Positions 27,291 through 36,050 of a stretch of 64,000 nt of DNA are shown piece by piece. Positions within the stretch are counted from its first letter, which is position 1, and every line of letters starts with the position of its first letter. The notes below the pieces were generated by a model that was given only the letters and a program-made list of their open reading frames with translations, had not been told where the DNA came from and ran no database searches. This stretch comes from Planctomyces sp. SH-PL14 (lineage in GTDB: Bacteria; Planctomycetota; Planctomycetia; Planctomycetales; Planctomycetaceae): positions 1,302,001-1,366,000 of the forward strand of contig NZ_CP011270.1 in assembly GCF_001610835.1 (NCBI RefSeq), read 5' to 3'. Made by a program: the position numbers and the translations under genes.

Positions 27291-27340
27291 CTGTGTTCAT
27301 CTGTGTTCATCTGTGTTCATCTGTGTTCATCTGTGTTCAT
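27291..27340. repeat. five tandem copies of CTGTGTTCAT
   Basis: The 10-bp unit CTGTGTTCAT is repeated five times without error, then CTGTGGC ends the array. Read on the other strand it gives ATGAACACAG, which supplies false start codons to the FAD gene. It is a tandem expansion of the dispersed word found elsewhere in the window. Arrays like this change length easily by slippage. Confidence 0.95.
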
Positions 27341-27405
27341 CTGTGGCGAAACACAAGTCTTTCTGCTGCGGCCCGGTACGCTTCCTCGGAAGCCCCTCGC
27401 CTCGT

Positions 27406-27942
27406 TCAGAACATCGCCCCCTTCCCCAGCATCCGGCGGACGATGACCCACTGGCCGCTGTGCATCAGCCAGTGGCTCCCCTGCATGGCGAACATCGCCC
27501 CCCGCGTCGGGGCGTAAGGGACGCCCGTCGGGATATCGAGGTCCGCATCGCTCGCGGCTTCAAGAAGACGGAGCGTGGCGGCCCGCTGCTGCCGGAACGC
27601 ATCGAGCAGAACCGCCTTGGGCAGCAGAAGGGCCGGGTCGTCCACCTGGACCGCCTCGCGGGAATACAGCTCAGGAAGCCGGTCCGGAAGCTGGGGCATC
27701 TGGCCGGGAGCGAACCGGCCGATGTGGTTGTGCTCGGAGCCGACGAGGTGGCCCACCTGCCAGTTGATGTGGTTCGCCCCCGGGTGGGGCCGGAGCAGCA
27801 GGTCGCCGTCCGACAAGTCCTCGAGATAGCCGAGGCAGACGAACTGCGAGAGTTCCAGTTGCGTGCGAATCGCCTGGCGTGCGTCCACGGAACAGGTTCC
27901 TGAGGATCGAAGGAGGGGCTGGATGGGACTGGGTGCCGGCAT
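27406..27942 (-). CDS. DinB-like four-helix protein
   Basis: A 178-residue protein with the DinB/YfiT-like helical bundle pattern. Family-type phrases are HPGANHINWQVGHLVGSEHNHIG near the first metal-binding His and GSHWLMHSGQWVIVRRMLG at the end, which carries two more His. Three His in this arrangement usually bind a divalent metal. The family includes thiol-dependent transferases; the substrate here is unknown. It is divergent from the GH18 gene with a 110-bp gap. Confidence 0.8.
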   Translation of the reverse strand: MPAPSPIQPLLRSSGTCSVDARQAIRTQLELSQFVCLGYLEDLSDGDLLLRPHPGANHINWQVGHLVGSEHNHIGRFAPGQMPQLPDRLPELYSREAVQVDDPALLLPKAVLLDAFRQQRAATLRLLEAASDADLDIPTGVPYAPTRGAMFAMQGSHWLMHSGQWVIVRRMLGKGAMF

Positions 27943-28052
27943 GATAAGGCACGCCCCTTCCCGCGGGGACCTACGGCCGCCTGTCTTGCGGCGGGAGCGG
28001 TTCGAAACTACACGAGACGCGCGCCCGCTCAGACAGCCCCGCGGAGATTTCC

Positions 28053-29015
28053 ATGGCGATCCGAAGAACGTTTCCGGTCCTGGCGCTTCTCATCGCCGCC
28101 CTGGCTCCTCTCGGTGTGCCCGCGGCCGATCCGCCTGCCGCTCCCCGGCCGGTCGTCGTCGGATACCTCCCTGAGTACAAGGTCGACGGATGGAAACCGG
28201 ACCGACTCGGAGCGGTGACCGATCTCGTCTATTTCGGCCTGGCGCTGAACGGGCCTTCCGCCCTCCCGCTCCCGCCGCTTCCCGAGGGCGTTGCCGAGCG
28301 GCTCAAGGAGCTTCGAAAGCTCGGTCCGCAGCGGATTCTCGTCTGTGTCGGGGGTTGGGATCGCTCCACCGCCTTCCCGCGGATCACGGCGGACAAGACC
28401 GAACGGGCGGCGTTCATCCAGGCCCTGGCGGCCTACTGCCGGACGAACGGCTTCGACGGAGTCGACTACGACTGGGAACATCCCGAAGGCCCCGATCAAT
28501 TGGCCTCCCTGACGACGCTCCTCCGCGAGACTCGCGAGGCTTTCGCGGACGACAAACGCCTCGTGACGATGGCGGTCCCAGCCTGGCTCGATCTGCCGGA
28601 AGAGGCTTACCGCGCCGTCGATCGTGTCCACCTGATGTCGTACGACCAGCCATTTCCGCAGTCGACGGTCGAGCAGCTCGAAAAGGACATCGAGCGGCTC
28701 ACAGCGCGCGGCTGCCCACCGGAGAAGATCGTCGCCGGCGTCCCGTTCTACGGGCGCAACGCCAAGGGAGATGCGCGGACGTACGGCGAACTCATGTCGA
28801 ACTCGCGTCGGATGGCGACCGGTGACGTCATCGACGGCTACGCCTTCAACAGCCCGGCGACGATCCGCAGGAAGCTGCAGCTCATTCAGGACAAAAAACT
28901 GGGCGGAGTCATGTTCTGGGAGATCACGCAGGACTCCGCCTCGCCCGAGACGTCGCTTCTGGAGGTCATCCGGAACGAACTTTCGCGAGACAGGGCGCCA
29001 TCGAGAACTCGCTGA
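28053..29015 (+). CDS. secreted glycoside hydrolase family 18 protein
   Basis: A 320-residue protein with signal peptide MAIRRTFPVLALLIAALAPLGVPA. The GH18 catalytic motif DxxDxDxE is intact: Asp135, Asp138, Asp140 and the acid Glu142 in GFDGVDYDWEHPEG. Substrate-assisted hydrolysis of N-acetylglucosamine polymers (chitin or peptidoglycan-like chains) is the family reaction. The barrel start (VVGYLPEYKVDGW), LVCVGGWDRS and the late GVMFWEITQD strand agree. It has no carbohydrate-binding module. It is on its own, followed by a repeat-rich gap. Confidence 0.93.
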   Translation: MAIRRTFPVLALLIAALAPLGVPAADPPAAPRPVVVGYLPEYKVDGWKPDRLGAVTDLVYFGLALNGPSALPLPPLPEGVAERLKELRKLGPQRILVCVGGWDRSTAFPRITADKTERAAFIQALAAYCRTNGFDGVDYDWEHPEGPDQLASLTTLLRETREAFADDKRLVTMAVPAWLDLPEEAYRAVDRVHLMSYDQPFPQSTVEQLEKDIERLTARGCPPEKIVAGVPFYGRNAKGDARTYGELMSNSRRMATGDVIDGYAFNSPATIRRKLQLIQDKKLGGVMFWEITQDSASPETSLLEVIRNELSRDRAPSRTR

Positions 29016-29535
29016 CGGGGAATGGCCAGGACCAACGCGGAAGCCAGGAGAGGCTCTTCGACCTGCGTGCATCTGTGTTCATCCGTGGCGATTGAGCCAA
29101 CGATTGAACGGTGCGGGAAGCCGAGTCTGGCGCTTCCCCAGGGCAGGCTCGCGGATCAGCCGCGCCAAGGTTGTTGAGTTTCATAAGCCTTCGGGTTTTT
29201 GAAACACAGAGACACAGAGGACACGGAGAGGGACGGCGGGAAAGCAGACGTTCGCGCCGTTCTTCGGGAGAGAGTGGGAGCCACAGATGAACACGGATGG
29301 ACACAGATCAGGGCCAGAAGGCGATTCCCCCCCCCCCCCGTCCTCTCCTCCGGGCTCTCTCCTCTCCGTGTCCTCTGTGCCTCTGCGTTTCCAACCTCTT
29401 CTCCTGGGGAACCCGCAGAGCGGAGAGAGGGCGTCGGCGCAAGGCTCATTCTGTGGCTCAGTAACTCTCGCTTTGGTTTTGTCCCAGTCCCGCGCAGAAT
29501 GCGGCGGACATCACCGCCTCAGGGAGCAAGAACTC
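29016..29535. repeat. repeat-rich gap with dispersed words and a C13 tract
   Basis: This 520-bp gap holds several dispersed words: GCATCTGTGTTCATCCGTGG (near 29064), AAACACAGAGACACAGAGG and following bases (near 29204), AGCCACAGATGAACACGG (near 29279) and CTCTCCGTGTCCTCTGTGCC (near 29363). The second and fourth are imperfect reverse complements. A run of 13 C occurs at 29327-29339. A short UUCG-loop hairpin followed by five T (29187-29204) might end the GH18 transcript. The serine hydrolase start follows at 29536. No gene is supported here. Confidence 0.7.
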
Positions 29536-31653
29536 ATGCGCTACGGTTGGTTGCTCGCGATCGTCTGGGTGGTCCTCGCCGGACCACGGCCCGCTTCGGC
29601 CGGAGAACCGAAGTTCGACCCGGAACTCCCCGCCCGGCTCACGGCCAGGTTCCAGGACTTCATCGACCGGGGTCAGATCGCCGGAGCGGTCGGTCTCGTC
29701 GCAACGCGGGACGGGACGCCGCACGTCGTCGCGGTCGGAATGGCGGACCGGGAGAGCGCCCGGCCGATGGCGGCGGACACGATCTTCCGCGTCGCCTCGA
29801 TGACGAAGCCGGTCACCGCCGTCGCCCTGATTCAGCTCGTCGAACAGGGAAAGGTCTCCGTCGATGATCCGGTCAGCAAGTACATCCCCGCCTTCAAGGG
29901 ACAGAAGACCGCGGCGGGCGACGCGGTCCCCGATGTCACGATCCGGCAGGTTCTCACGCACACCGCCGGACTGGCCCAGCCGGAGCGCGGCGAGTTCCAG
30001 GACCGGTCGCTGGAGCAGATCTGCGACGGGATCGGTTCCAAACCGCTCGTCTTCCGCCCCGATTCGCAGTGGCAGTACAGCAGCGGGCTGACGGTCGCCG
30101 GGCGGATCGTCGAGATCGTCTCGGGCGAGAGCTTCGCGGACTACATCGAAGCTCACATCTGCAAGCCGCTGGGGATGGTCGACACCACCTTCCGGCTCGA
30201 TGCCCCCCGCGCCGCGCGGCTCGCCGCGACTTACAAACCCGGGAAGGAAAAGGGCTCGCTCGTGAAGGTTGAGATCCCCGATCCGACGTCGTCGAAGTCG
30301 ACGCCGAACCCATCGGGCGGCCTCTACTCCACCGCGGCCGACATGGCCCGCTTTTATGAGGCGATCCTGAACGACGGCGAGCGCGAGGGAGTCCGGATCC
30401 TCAAGGCCGAGACCGTCCGGGCGATGCTGGCCGACCAGACGCCGACGCTCGTGACCGGCTTCACGCCGGGGAACGGCTGGGCTCTCGGGTGGTGCCACCT
30501 CAAACAGCCGCAGGGGGTGACGCGGCACCTGATGCCGGGGACCTACGGCCACGGGGGCGCGCACGGCACGCAGGGCTGGACCGATCCGCGGCGGGGGCTG
30601 ATCCTCGTCCTGATGATCCAGCGGTCGGAGTTCGGCAACAGCGACGGATCGGACGTCCGCGACGCGTTCAACGAAACCGTCCTGACGTCGTACCGGGGAG
30701 CGGAATCGGAACACGCCCGCTTCCAACCCTTCGCCAACTACAGCGGCGCGGTCGAGCTGACGCTCGGCGGTGCGAAGGCGATCCTGTGTCCCGAGGCCGG
30801 CGGGCGGGTCCTGTCGTTCTCGGTCGACGGCGTCGAATCGATGTACCTCGAAGACCGCGAGAAGGAGTGGAAGCCCGGCCAGCCCTCCCCGGCGTCGGCG
30901 GGGCGGTTCGACTTCGGTCCGGAGCTGACGGTCCCCCAGCATCCGATTCTGTGGTCCGGACCGTGGACTGCGGAGATCACCGGTCCGCACTCGGCCCGGC
31001 TGACCAGCCGCCCGGACGCGGCATCGGGGATCCAGCTCTTCCGCGATTTTTCGCTCGTGCAGAGCGACGCGAAGGCGCCGGTGCGGCTCCTGTGCCGGCA
31101 GACGATGGTGAACATCTCCAGTGAAACCCGCGAGGTCTGCCACTGGGGCCGGTCGTTCTCACCGGGGGGCGGTGTCTGCCTGATTCCCCTCGCCGGACAG
31201 AGCCGCTTCCCGAGCCGTTACGCCATGTATGAAGAGAGCGCGATCATCAACGTCCGGAACACGGACGAAAAGATCCGCGAACGGGACGGCTTCCTGGAAA
31301 TCGTTTCTCCCCCCCGCAAGCCGAAGCTCGGCTTCGACTCGCAGGCGGGCTGGCTGGCGTACGTCATGTCGAAGGGGAACCTGTTCGTGAAGCGCTTCGC
31401 GGTCTCGCCGGACCGGGTCTACAACGAAGCGGCCGGCCTGACCCTCTCGGTCTGGTATCCCGAAGGACCGCGGATCGAGCTCGAACCGATCGGCCCGCGG
31501 GAGCGGCTGGCGGCGGGCGAAGCGGCCTCGTTCACCGAGGAGTGGAGCGTCCACCCGTTCCCTGCTCCGGAGGCCGGAAAGCCGATCGATCTGCCCGCCG
31601 TCCGCAAGGCGGCCGCCTCGTTAGGCGAGGCAGTTCCGGTTGGAGCAAATTGA
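29536..31653 (+). CDS. secreted serine hydrolase fused to a C-terminal sandwich domain
   Basis: A 705-residue protein with signal peptide MRYGWLLAIVWVVLAGPRPASA. Residues about 30-400 are a class C beta-lactamase-type (serine hydrolase) domain. The nucleophile is Ser88 in SMTK (Lys91), the second motif is Tyr181-Ser-Ser (QWQYSSG), and HGGAHG near residue 340 is the third. Residues about 410-700 form a separate beta-rich domain (ELTLGGAKAILCPEAGGRV onward) that resembles DUF4380-like mutarotase-type folds; this is weaker. Family members cleave esters or D-Ala peptides. The start at 29536 follows AGGGAGCAAG. The actual substrate is unknown. Confidence 0.85.
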   Translation: MRYGWLLAIVWVVLAGPRPASAGEPKFDPELPARLTARFQDFIDRGQIAGAVGLVATRDGTPHVVAVGMADRESARPMAADTIFRVASMTKPVTAVALIQLVEQGKVSVDDPVSKYIPAFKGQKTAAGDAVPDVTIRQVLTHTAGLAQPERGEFQDRSLEQICDGIGSKPLVFRPDSQWQYSSGLTVAGRIVEIVSGESFADYIEAHICKPLGMVDTTFRLDAPRAARLAATYKPGKEKGSLVKVEIPDPTSSKSTPNPSGGLYSTAADMARFYEAILNDGEREGVRILKAETVRAMLADQTPTLVTGFTPGNGWALGWCHLKQPQGVTRHLMPGTYGHGGAHGTQGWTDPRRGLILVLMIQRSEFGNSDGSDVRDAFNETVLTSYRGAESEHARFQPFANYSGAVELTLGGAKAILCPEAGGRVLSFSVDGVESMYLEDREKEWKPGQPSPASAGRFDFGPELTVPQHPILWSGPWTAEITGPHSARLTSRPDAASGIQLFRDFSLVQSDAKAPVRLLCRQTMVNISSETREVCHWGRSFSPGGGVCLIPLAGQSRFPSRYAMYEESAIINVRNTDEKIRERDGFLEIVSPPRKPKLGFDSQAGWLAYVMSKGNLFVKRFAVSPDRVYNEAAGLTLSVWYPEGPRIELEPIGPRERLAAGEAASFTEEWSVHPFPAPEAGKPIDLPAVRKAAASLGEAVPVGAN

Positions 31654-31763
31654 TTTCGGAATTTTTGTAAAATCTGGACGGCCAAAGACTCCGGTTTTGA
31701 CATTCGTGACGGCCCCCTCCTAGCGTGAACGGCTCAGATGAGTCGATCCAAGGGAGTCGTGCG

Positions 31764-32450
31764 ATGAAGTCAGCCATCAACGGAACGTGGAGAGCGCTGG
31801 GGGCCGTCGGCCTCCTCCTCGCGGGAACGGGAGCCGCGGAGGGGATCGACCAGACGGTGCGGGACAAGTCCGGCCAGGAATGGACGGTCTCGATCAACGC
31901 CGGATCCTCGCGGATGGCCCAGGGACGCGGCGGCGCGAGCCGTTCCGTTCCGGAGCCGCGGACCGCCGAAGAGGCGCAACTGTTCCTTCCGGAACCGGCA
32001 GCCCCGTCGTCCACCGCCGCGGATCTCCCCAGCGATCCGCCGCCGCCGAGCGCCCCGGTCCTTCCGACTCCCCCGATGCCGGGAACGGCGGTCCGCGATA
32101 CCGGCCACGGCATCCTGATCGTCCCGGCGAAGGTCGCCGCCGACGCCGCGCGGACGAACGGAAAGACCTACCGGGAGGTCTACGATTCGATCCCGTTCAG
32201 CTACACGGAATACCTGGCGAATCCTGGCTATCGCCATGAAGCGGCCATGGAGATCCTCTTCGGGCAGATGCGTCCGACGACGGTCCACAAGGAATACACG
32301 CCACAGGTCGTTCCCGACCCGACGCCGTCGCTGTACCAGCCGTTCCTGTTCGCCCACCCCGAGCAGTGGATCTACCGCTACACCGACTACCGGTACAACT
32401 GGTTCCTGTCCCCCGAGTACTACGCTCCGTACGGAAAGTTCCGGTGGTAG
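31764..32450 (+). CDS. secreted hypothetical protein
   Basis: A 228-residue protein with a signal peptide (MKSAINGTWRALGAVGLLLAGTGAAEG). The middle (about 45-120) is Pro/Ala/Ser-rich. The C-terminal 80 residues are Tyr- and Trp-rich with motifs such as QWIYRYTDYRYNWF and PEYYAPYGKFRW. The RBS AGGGAG (31751-31756) supports the ATG at 31764. No family recognised. It lies between the serine hydrolase and another secreted protein on the same strand. Confidence 0.7.
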   Translation: MKSAINGTWRALGAVGLLLAGTGAAEGIDQTVRDKSGQEWTVSINAGSSRMAQGRGGASRSVPEPRTAEEAQLFLPEPAAPSSTAADLPSDPPPPSAPVLPTPPMPGTAVRDTGHGILIVPAKVAADAARTNGKTYREVYDSIPFSYTEYLANPGYRHEAAMEILFGQMRPTTVHKEYTPQVVPDPTPSLYQPFLFAHPEQWIYRYTDYRYNWFLSPEYYAPYGKFRW

Positions 32451-32595
32451 GGGTTAAAGGGCCCGGTCCCGGGTCCCATCGGCATCCTTGGCCGGGTGCC
32501 GCGATAGAATGCAGCGGTGCCGAGACCGGCACCGATGGACGAACATGCGGACGCCCCCGACGGGCGCCGCTCCCGAGTCGTCCCGAGTGCCGGTC

Positions 32596-33414
32596 ATGTC
32601 GAAGCTGAGCCACATCGCTCTCTCTCTGGCTGTTGTCGGTTCCGTCCAGGTCGCGGACGCGAACTACCGGATGGTCTACAAGGTCCGCCAGCGCGGCCGC
32701 GGCTGCTGCGGTCCCGTCGCTCCGCCGATGATCCCCTGGCAGGCCGGCGTCCCGATGTCGATCGGCCCCAGTTGCTGCGGCAACGTCATCGCGCCGGCGA
32801 TGCCCGTCGCCCCCGCCCAGCCGATGCTCATGGCCCCGGTCCCCTCCGCCTGCGGCCCCTCGGTGCAGCCGGTCGTCTCGTTCCAGGACGTGCCGCGAAC
32901 GCAGATCCAGCGGCAGGCGGTGTCGGTCAACGTCCCGGTGACGACCTACAACCAGGTCACCGTCGACCAGGGGAGCTACCAGCAGGTCTGGGTGCCGCGG
33001 CCGGTCACGAAGGTCGTTCCCCAGACGGTCATGCAGTCGCAGATCCAGTATCGCGACGTCGCGGTCCAGACGGTCGAGCGGATTCCGCAGTACCACACGG
33101 TCGTCGTCCCGCAGCCGCAGATGACCTACGTGCAGAGCGGGATCTACGTTCCGCAGACCGCCGCCCAGCCGGAGACGATGCCGTCGATCTCCGTCCCCAA
33201 TCCGCCGACCGCCCCCCGGACCAGCCTCCTCGGTGAGCCGCTCGACAACGGCGGAGCGGGAGGCGGGCTGAAGTGGGAGCCGGTGAAGCCCCGTGACAGC
33301 GTCGACAAGAAGACGAGCTCGGTGGAACGGGGCCGCTCGCGAGCTGCGGGGCGGTTCTCCCCGGTGGGTGTTCCCCACACCTTCGACGACATCCAGACCG
33401 CGCGGGCGGACTGA
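32596..33414 (+). CDS. secreted Val/Pro/Gln-rich hypothetical protein
   Basis: A 272-residue protein with a signal peptide (MSKLSHIALSLAVVGSVQVADA). Two early Cys clusters (RGCCGP, SCCGN) could bind metal or form disulfides. The middle is a Val/Gln/Tyr/Pro-rich repetitive region (TTYNQVTVDQGSYQQVWVPR and similar) with alternating hydrophobic residues, typical of planctomycete surface proteins. The C-terminus is charged. The ATG at 32596 is chosen because the signal begins there; an ATG at 32545 is possible. Function unknown. Confidence 0.7.
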   Translation: MSKLSHIALSLAVVGSVQVADANYRMVYKVRQRGRGCCGPVAPPMIPWQAGVPMSIGPSCCGNVIAPAMPVAPAQPMLMAPVPSACGPSVQPVVSFQDVPRTQIQRQAVSVNVPVTTYNQVTVDQGSYQQVWVPRPVTKVVPQTVMQSQIQYRDVAVQTVERIPQYHTVVVPQPQMTYVQSGIYVPQTAAQPETMPSISVPNPPTAPRTSLLGEPLDNGGAGGGLKWEPVKPRDSVDKKTSSVERGRSRAAGRFSPVGVPHTFDDIQTARAD

Positions 33415-33436
33415 GACGGAAGCGGCCTTTTTTCCC

Positions 33437-33460
33437 GGGGACGAGCCCCCTTTCCTTTTT
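33437..33460 (+). terminator. weak terminator candidate
   Basis: GGGG-ACGAG-CCCC followed by CTTTCCTTTTT lies 23 bp after the stop of the 32596-33414 gene. The stem is only four strong pairs, but the T-rich tract is good. It is plausible but unproven. Confidence 0.4.
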
Positions 33461-33659
33461 GCGACACGGCGGCGATCATGACCGCCTGAACGTGAGATGA
33501 AGACGGGCCTCCAATTGCTTTCGGCGATTGCCCGCTTTGAACCGTGTGGACGATGACGCTCCCGGAGTCGTCCGTTATCCTCGCCCATTGACGCACCGAC
33601 TCCGTGCTCCGTCTGCTTCGTGGCAGGTTGTGAGGTCGGGGGCAGCCACAGGACGATTC

Positions 33660-34202
33660 ATGTTTGGGACGAAGAACTACAAGGCCGACGTCGAGACCAA
33701 CACGAAGGACGTCGACTTCGACAAGAACACGTATCAGGTCGAGTTCACGACCACGGCCGGAAAGATCGTCCTGGACCTCTGGCCCGATGTCGCCCCCCTG
33801 CACTGTCGGAACATCATCGGCCTGGTGCGGAGCGGCTTCTACAACGGGATCATCTTCCACCGCGTCATCGACGGGTTCGTGATCCAGGCGGGCTGCCCGA
33901 AGGGGACCGGGACCGGCGGCCCCGGCTACAACGTGAAGGCGGAGTTCAACAAGAGGCTCCATGAGGCGGGGGTCCTGTCGATGGCCCGCACGAGCGACCC
34001 GAACTCCGCCGGCTCGCAGTTCTTCCTCTGCCTGGGGCGCGTGCCGCACCTCGACAACCAGTACACCGGCTTCGGCAAGACGGCGGACGACGCCAGCCTC
34101 CAGGCGGTCCTCAAGATCGGCAAGTCGAAGACGAACGCCGACGACCGTCCGCTGCAGGACCAGAAGATCGAGAAGGCGGAGATCAAGGTGACGCCGAAGT
34201 AG
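33660..34202 (+). CDS. cyclophilin-type peptidyl-prolyl isomerase
   Basis: A 180-residue cyclophilin, which catalyses cis-trans isomerisation of Xaa-Pro bonds. Core motifs are visible: FHRVIDGFVIQAGCPKGTGTGGPGY, MARTSDPNSAGSQFFLCLG and FGKTADD. No signal peptide is seen, so it should act in the cytoplasm. The ATG at 33660 starts shortly before the domain; the frame is open upstream but not family-like. Length agrees with short bacterial cyclophilins. A strong terminator follows. Confidence 0.95.
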   Translation: MFGTKNYKADVETNTKDVDFDKNTYQVEFTTTAGKIVLDLWPDVAPLHCRNIIGLVRSGFYNGIIFHRVIDGFVIQAGCPKGTGTGGPGYNVKAEFNKRLHEAGVLSMARTSDPNSAGSQFFLCLGRVPHLDNQYTGFGKTADDASLQAVLKIGKSKTNADDRPLQDQKIEKAEIKVTPK

Positions 34203-34255
34203 GTCGGGCTCGACGAGAACGACCGGGCCGCCGAAAGTCGGCGAGAGAACGTCAG

Positions 34256-34286
34256 GGGAGGCCGGCATGCGTCGGTCTCCCTTTTT
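34256..34286 (+). terminator. intrinsic terminator after the cyclophilin gene
   Basis: GGGAGGCCG pairs with CGGTCTCCC (nine pairs, one G-U) around loop GCATGCGT, and TTTTT follows. It lies 54 bp after the cyclophilin stop. It is the clearest rho-independent terminator I saw in a plus-strand gene of the window. Confidence 0.78.
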
Positions 34287-34362
34287 CTTTGCCTGCCGCG
34301 TCCGGCGATCCGCCTGACGGCGGGAATCCAGACTGTCAGACGCGAGAACTCACGCCGCGTTT

Positions 34363-34391
34363 TTGTGGTTTGCTCCCCCGCGGCTTATGAT
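34363..34391 (+). promoter_or_regulatory. candidate sigma70-type promoter for the DadA-like gene
   Basis: TTGTGG (34363-34368) and TATGAT (34386-34391) are separated by 17 bp. The -10 matches the consensus at five of six positions, the -35 at only three. It would give a leader of about 230 bases before the DadA-like start at 34631. Planctomycete promoters are poorly characterised, so this is only a candidate. Confidence 0.35.
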
Positions 34392-34630
34392 CGCCCCCCA
34401 AGCCGAGGAGCGTGCCAGGACGGACCGCGTTTTGGCTCCCGCGGGACGCCCGCTCCCGTGAACAACGAGATCACGCCGCGAAGCGGAGGCGCCAATGATG
34501 GCGCGACCGCCGCGGCAGGCGAGAGAGCGCTCGGCAGCTCGGAGCGGTCCGCCTGAACTTCCACACGAGGGTGGCCCTCCGGTCCGGACGACCGGGGACA
34601 CTCGATTCGACGGCATTGGGAACACTGGAC

Positions 34631-36001
34631 ATGGGCGGTGCAGCACACGCATCCGGGGGCGGACACGGGCACGATCAGCACAACGGTCACGGGAATGGGG
34701 GGCATGGCCACGGCGGTCACGGCCACGGTCCCGCGATCGTTCGCCACCGCGATCCGGGGAACCGGGTCGTGATCGTCGGCGGGGGCGTGGTCGGCTCGGC
34801 CTGTGCCTACTACCTGCGGCAGGCGGGCAAAGAGGTGACGATCGTCGAGCGGGCCCAGTTCGGCCGCGGCGCGTCGCACGCCAACTGCGGGTACGTCAGC
34901 CCCAGCCACGTCCTGCCGCTCAACAAGCCGGGCGCGATCCAGAAGACGCTGAAGTCGATGTTCGACAGGACGTCGGCCTTCTACCTCAAGCCGCGGATCG
35001 ATTTTTCGCTCTTCGGCTGGATGATGCGGTTCGCCTCCAAGTGCAACAAGAAGGACATGATCGAGGCGGGGCACGCCCTGAACCCGATCCTCCAGTCTTC
35101 CGCCGAGCTTTACAAAGAGCTCCTTGCCTCCGAACTCCAGGAGACCGAGCACGAGGCGAAGGGGATGCTGTTCGTCTTCAAGACGGAGAAGATGCTGGCC
35201 GAGTACGACGCCGTCGACGCCCTGCTGCGGGAGCACTTCGGCGTCGGCGCCCGGCGGATCGGCGGGGACGAGCTGCACCGCATGGAGCCGGCCCTTCAGC
35301 CGGGTCTCGCGGGGGCCTACTTCTACGACATCGACTCGCACCTGCGGCCGGACCGCCTGATGGGGGCCTGGCGGCGGACGCTCGAAAGCCACGGGGTCAC
35401 GATCCTCGAGAACCGCCCGGTGAAGCAGATCCGCAAGGAGAACGGTTCCGCCCGGGCGATCGTCACCGACCAGGGGGAGATCGAAGGGGACACCTTCATC
35501 TTCGCGATGGGGGCCTGGACCCCCAAGCTGAGCACGGAGCTCGGCTGCGCGATCCCGGTTCAGCCGGGGAAGGGATACTCGATCACGATGGCCCGTCCGG
35601 AGCCCTGCCCGGCGTATCCGATGATCCTGGAGGAGTACCACGTTGCCGTGACGCCGTTCGCCTCCGGCTACCGCCTGGGCTCGACGATGGAGTTTGCCGG
35701 CTACAACGACAAACTGAACCGCGGCCGGCTCGACATGCTCCGCCGCGGGGCGAAGGAGTACCTCGTAGCCCCGACAGCCGAGCCGGTCCAGGAGGAGTGG
35801 TTCGGCTGGCGTCCGATGTGCGCCGACAGCGTGCCGATCATCGGCCGCACGCCGGGCCTCGACAACACGTATCTGGCGACAGGCCACAGTATGCTCGGCG
35901 TGACGCTCGCGCCGGCGACCGGGAAGCTCGTTTCGGAGCTGGTGCTGGGAGAGAAGCCGCACATTGATCCGGAGCCCTACCGGGTGACACGGTTCGGGTA
36001 G
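34631..36001 (+). CDS. DadA-like FAD oxidoreductase with His-rich N-terminus
   Basis: A 456-residue protein of the D-amino-acid dehydrogenase branch. The FAD motif is RVVIVGGGVVGSACAYYLRQ at about residue 44. The C-terminal signature includes WFGWRPMCADSVPIIGRTPGL and ATGHSMLGVTLAPATGKL. Before the domain there are nine His within residues 6-32, mostly as GHG units; this is unusual and suggests metal binding. Such dehydrogenases remove the amino group from D-amino acids, including D-hydroxyproline. Whether this is the hydroxyproline route's dehydrogenase is open. Repeat copy E follows the stop by 49 bp. Confidence 0.85.
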   Translation: MGGAAHASGGGHGHDQHNGHGNGGHGHGGHGHGPAIVRHRDPGNRVVIVGGGVVGSACAYYLRQAGKEVTIVERAQFGRGASHANCGYVSPSHVLPLNKPGAIQKTLKSMFDRTSAFYLKPRIDFSLFGWMMRFASKCNKKDMIEAGHALNPILQSSAELYKELLASELQETEHEAKGMLFVFKTEKMLAEYDAVDALLREHFGVGARRIGGDELHRMEPALQPGLAGAYFYDIDSHLRPDRLMGAWRRTLESHGVTILENRPVKQIRKENGSARAIVTDQGEIEGDTFIFAMGAWTPKLSTELGCAIPVQPGKGYSITMARPEPCPAYPMILEEYHVAVTPFASGYRLGSTMEFAGYNDKLNRGRLDMLRRGAKEYLVAPTAEPVQEEWFGWRPMCADSVPIIGRTPGLDNTYLATGHSMLGVTLAPATGKLVSELVLGEKPHIDPEPYRVTRFG

Positions 36002-36050
36002 CACGGAAGTATCCAGTCGCAGCCAGGCGGCCGCGGGTGGGACCGCTCGA

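Noticed and set aside
27272-27310. ATG start of the FAD oxidoreductase within the tandem repeat
   Set aside because: The start would lie in CTGTGTTCAT repeats and give MNTDEHR, a peptide typical of repeat-derived false starts; GTG 27271 is preferred.
27291-27340. possible CRISPR array
   Set aside because: Units are 10 bp with no spacers. No cas gene is present in the window.
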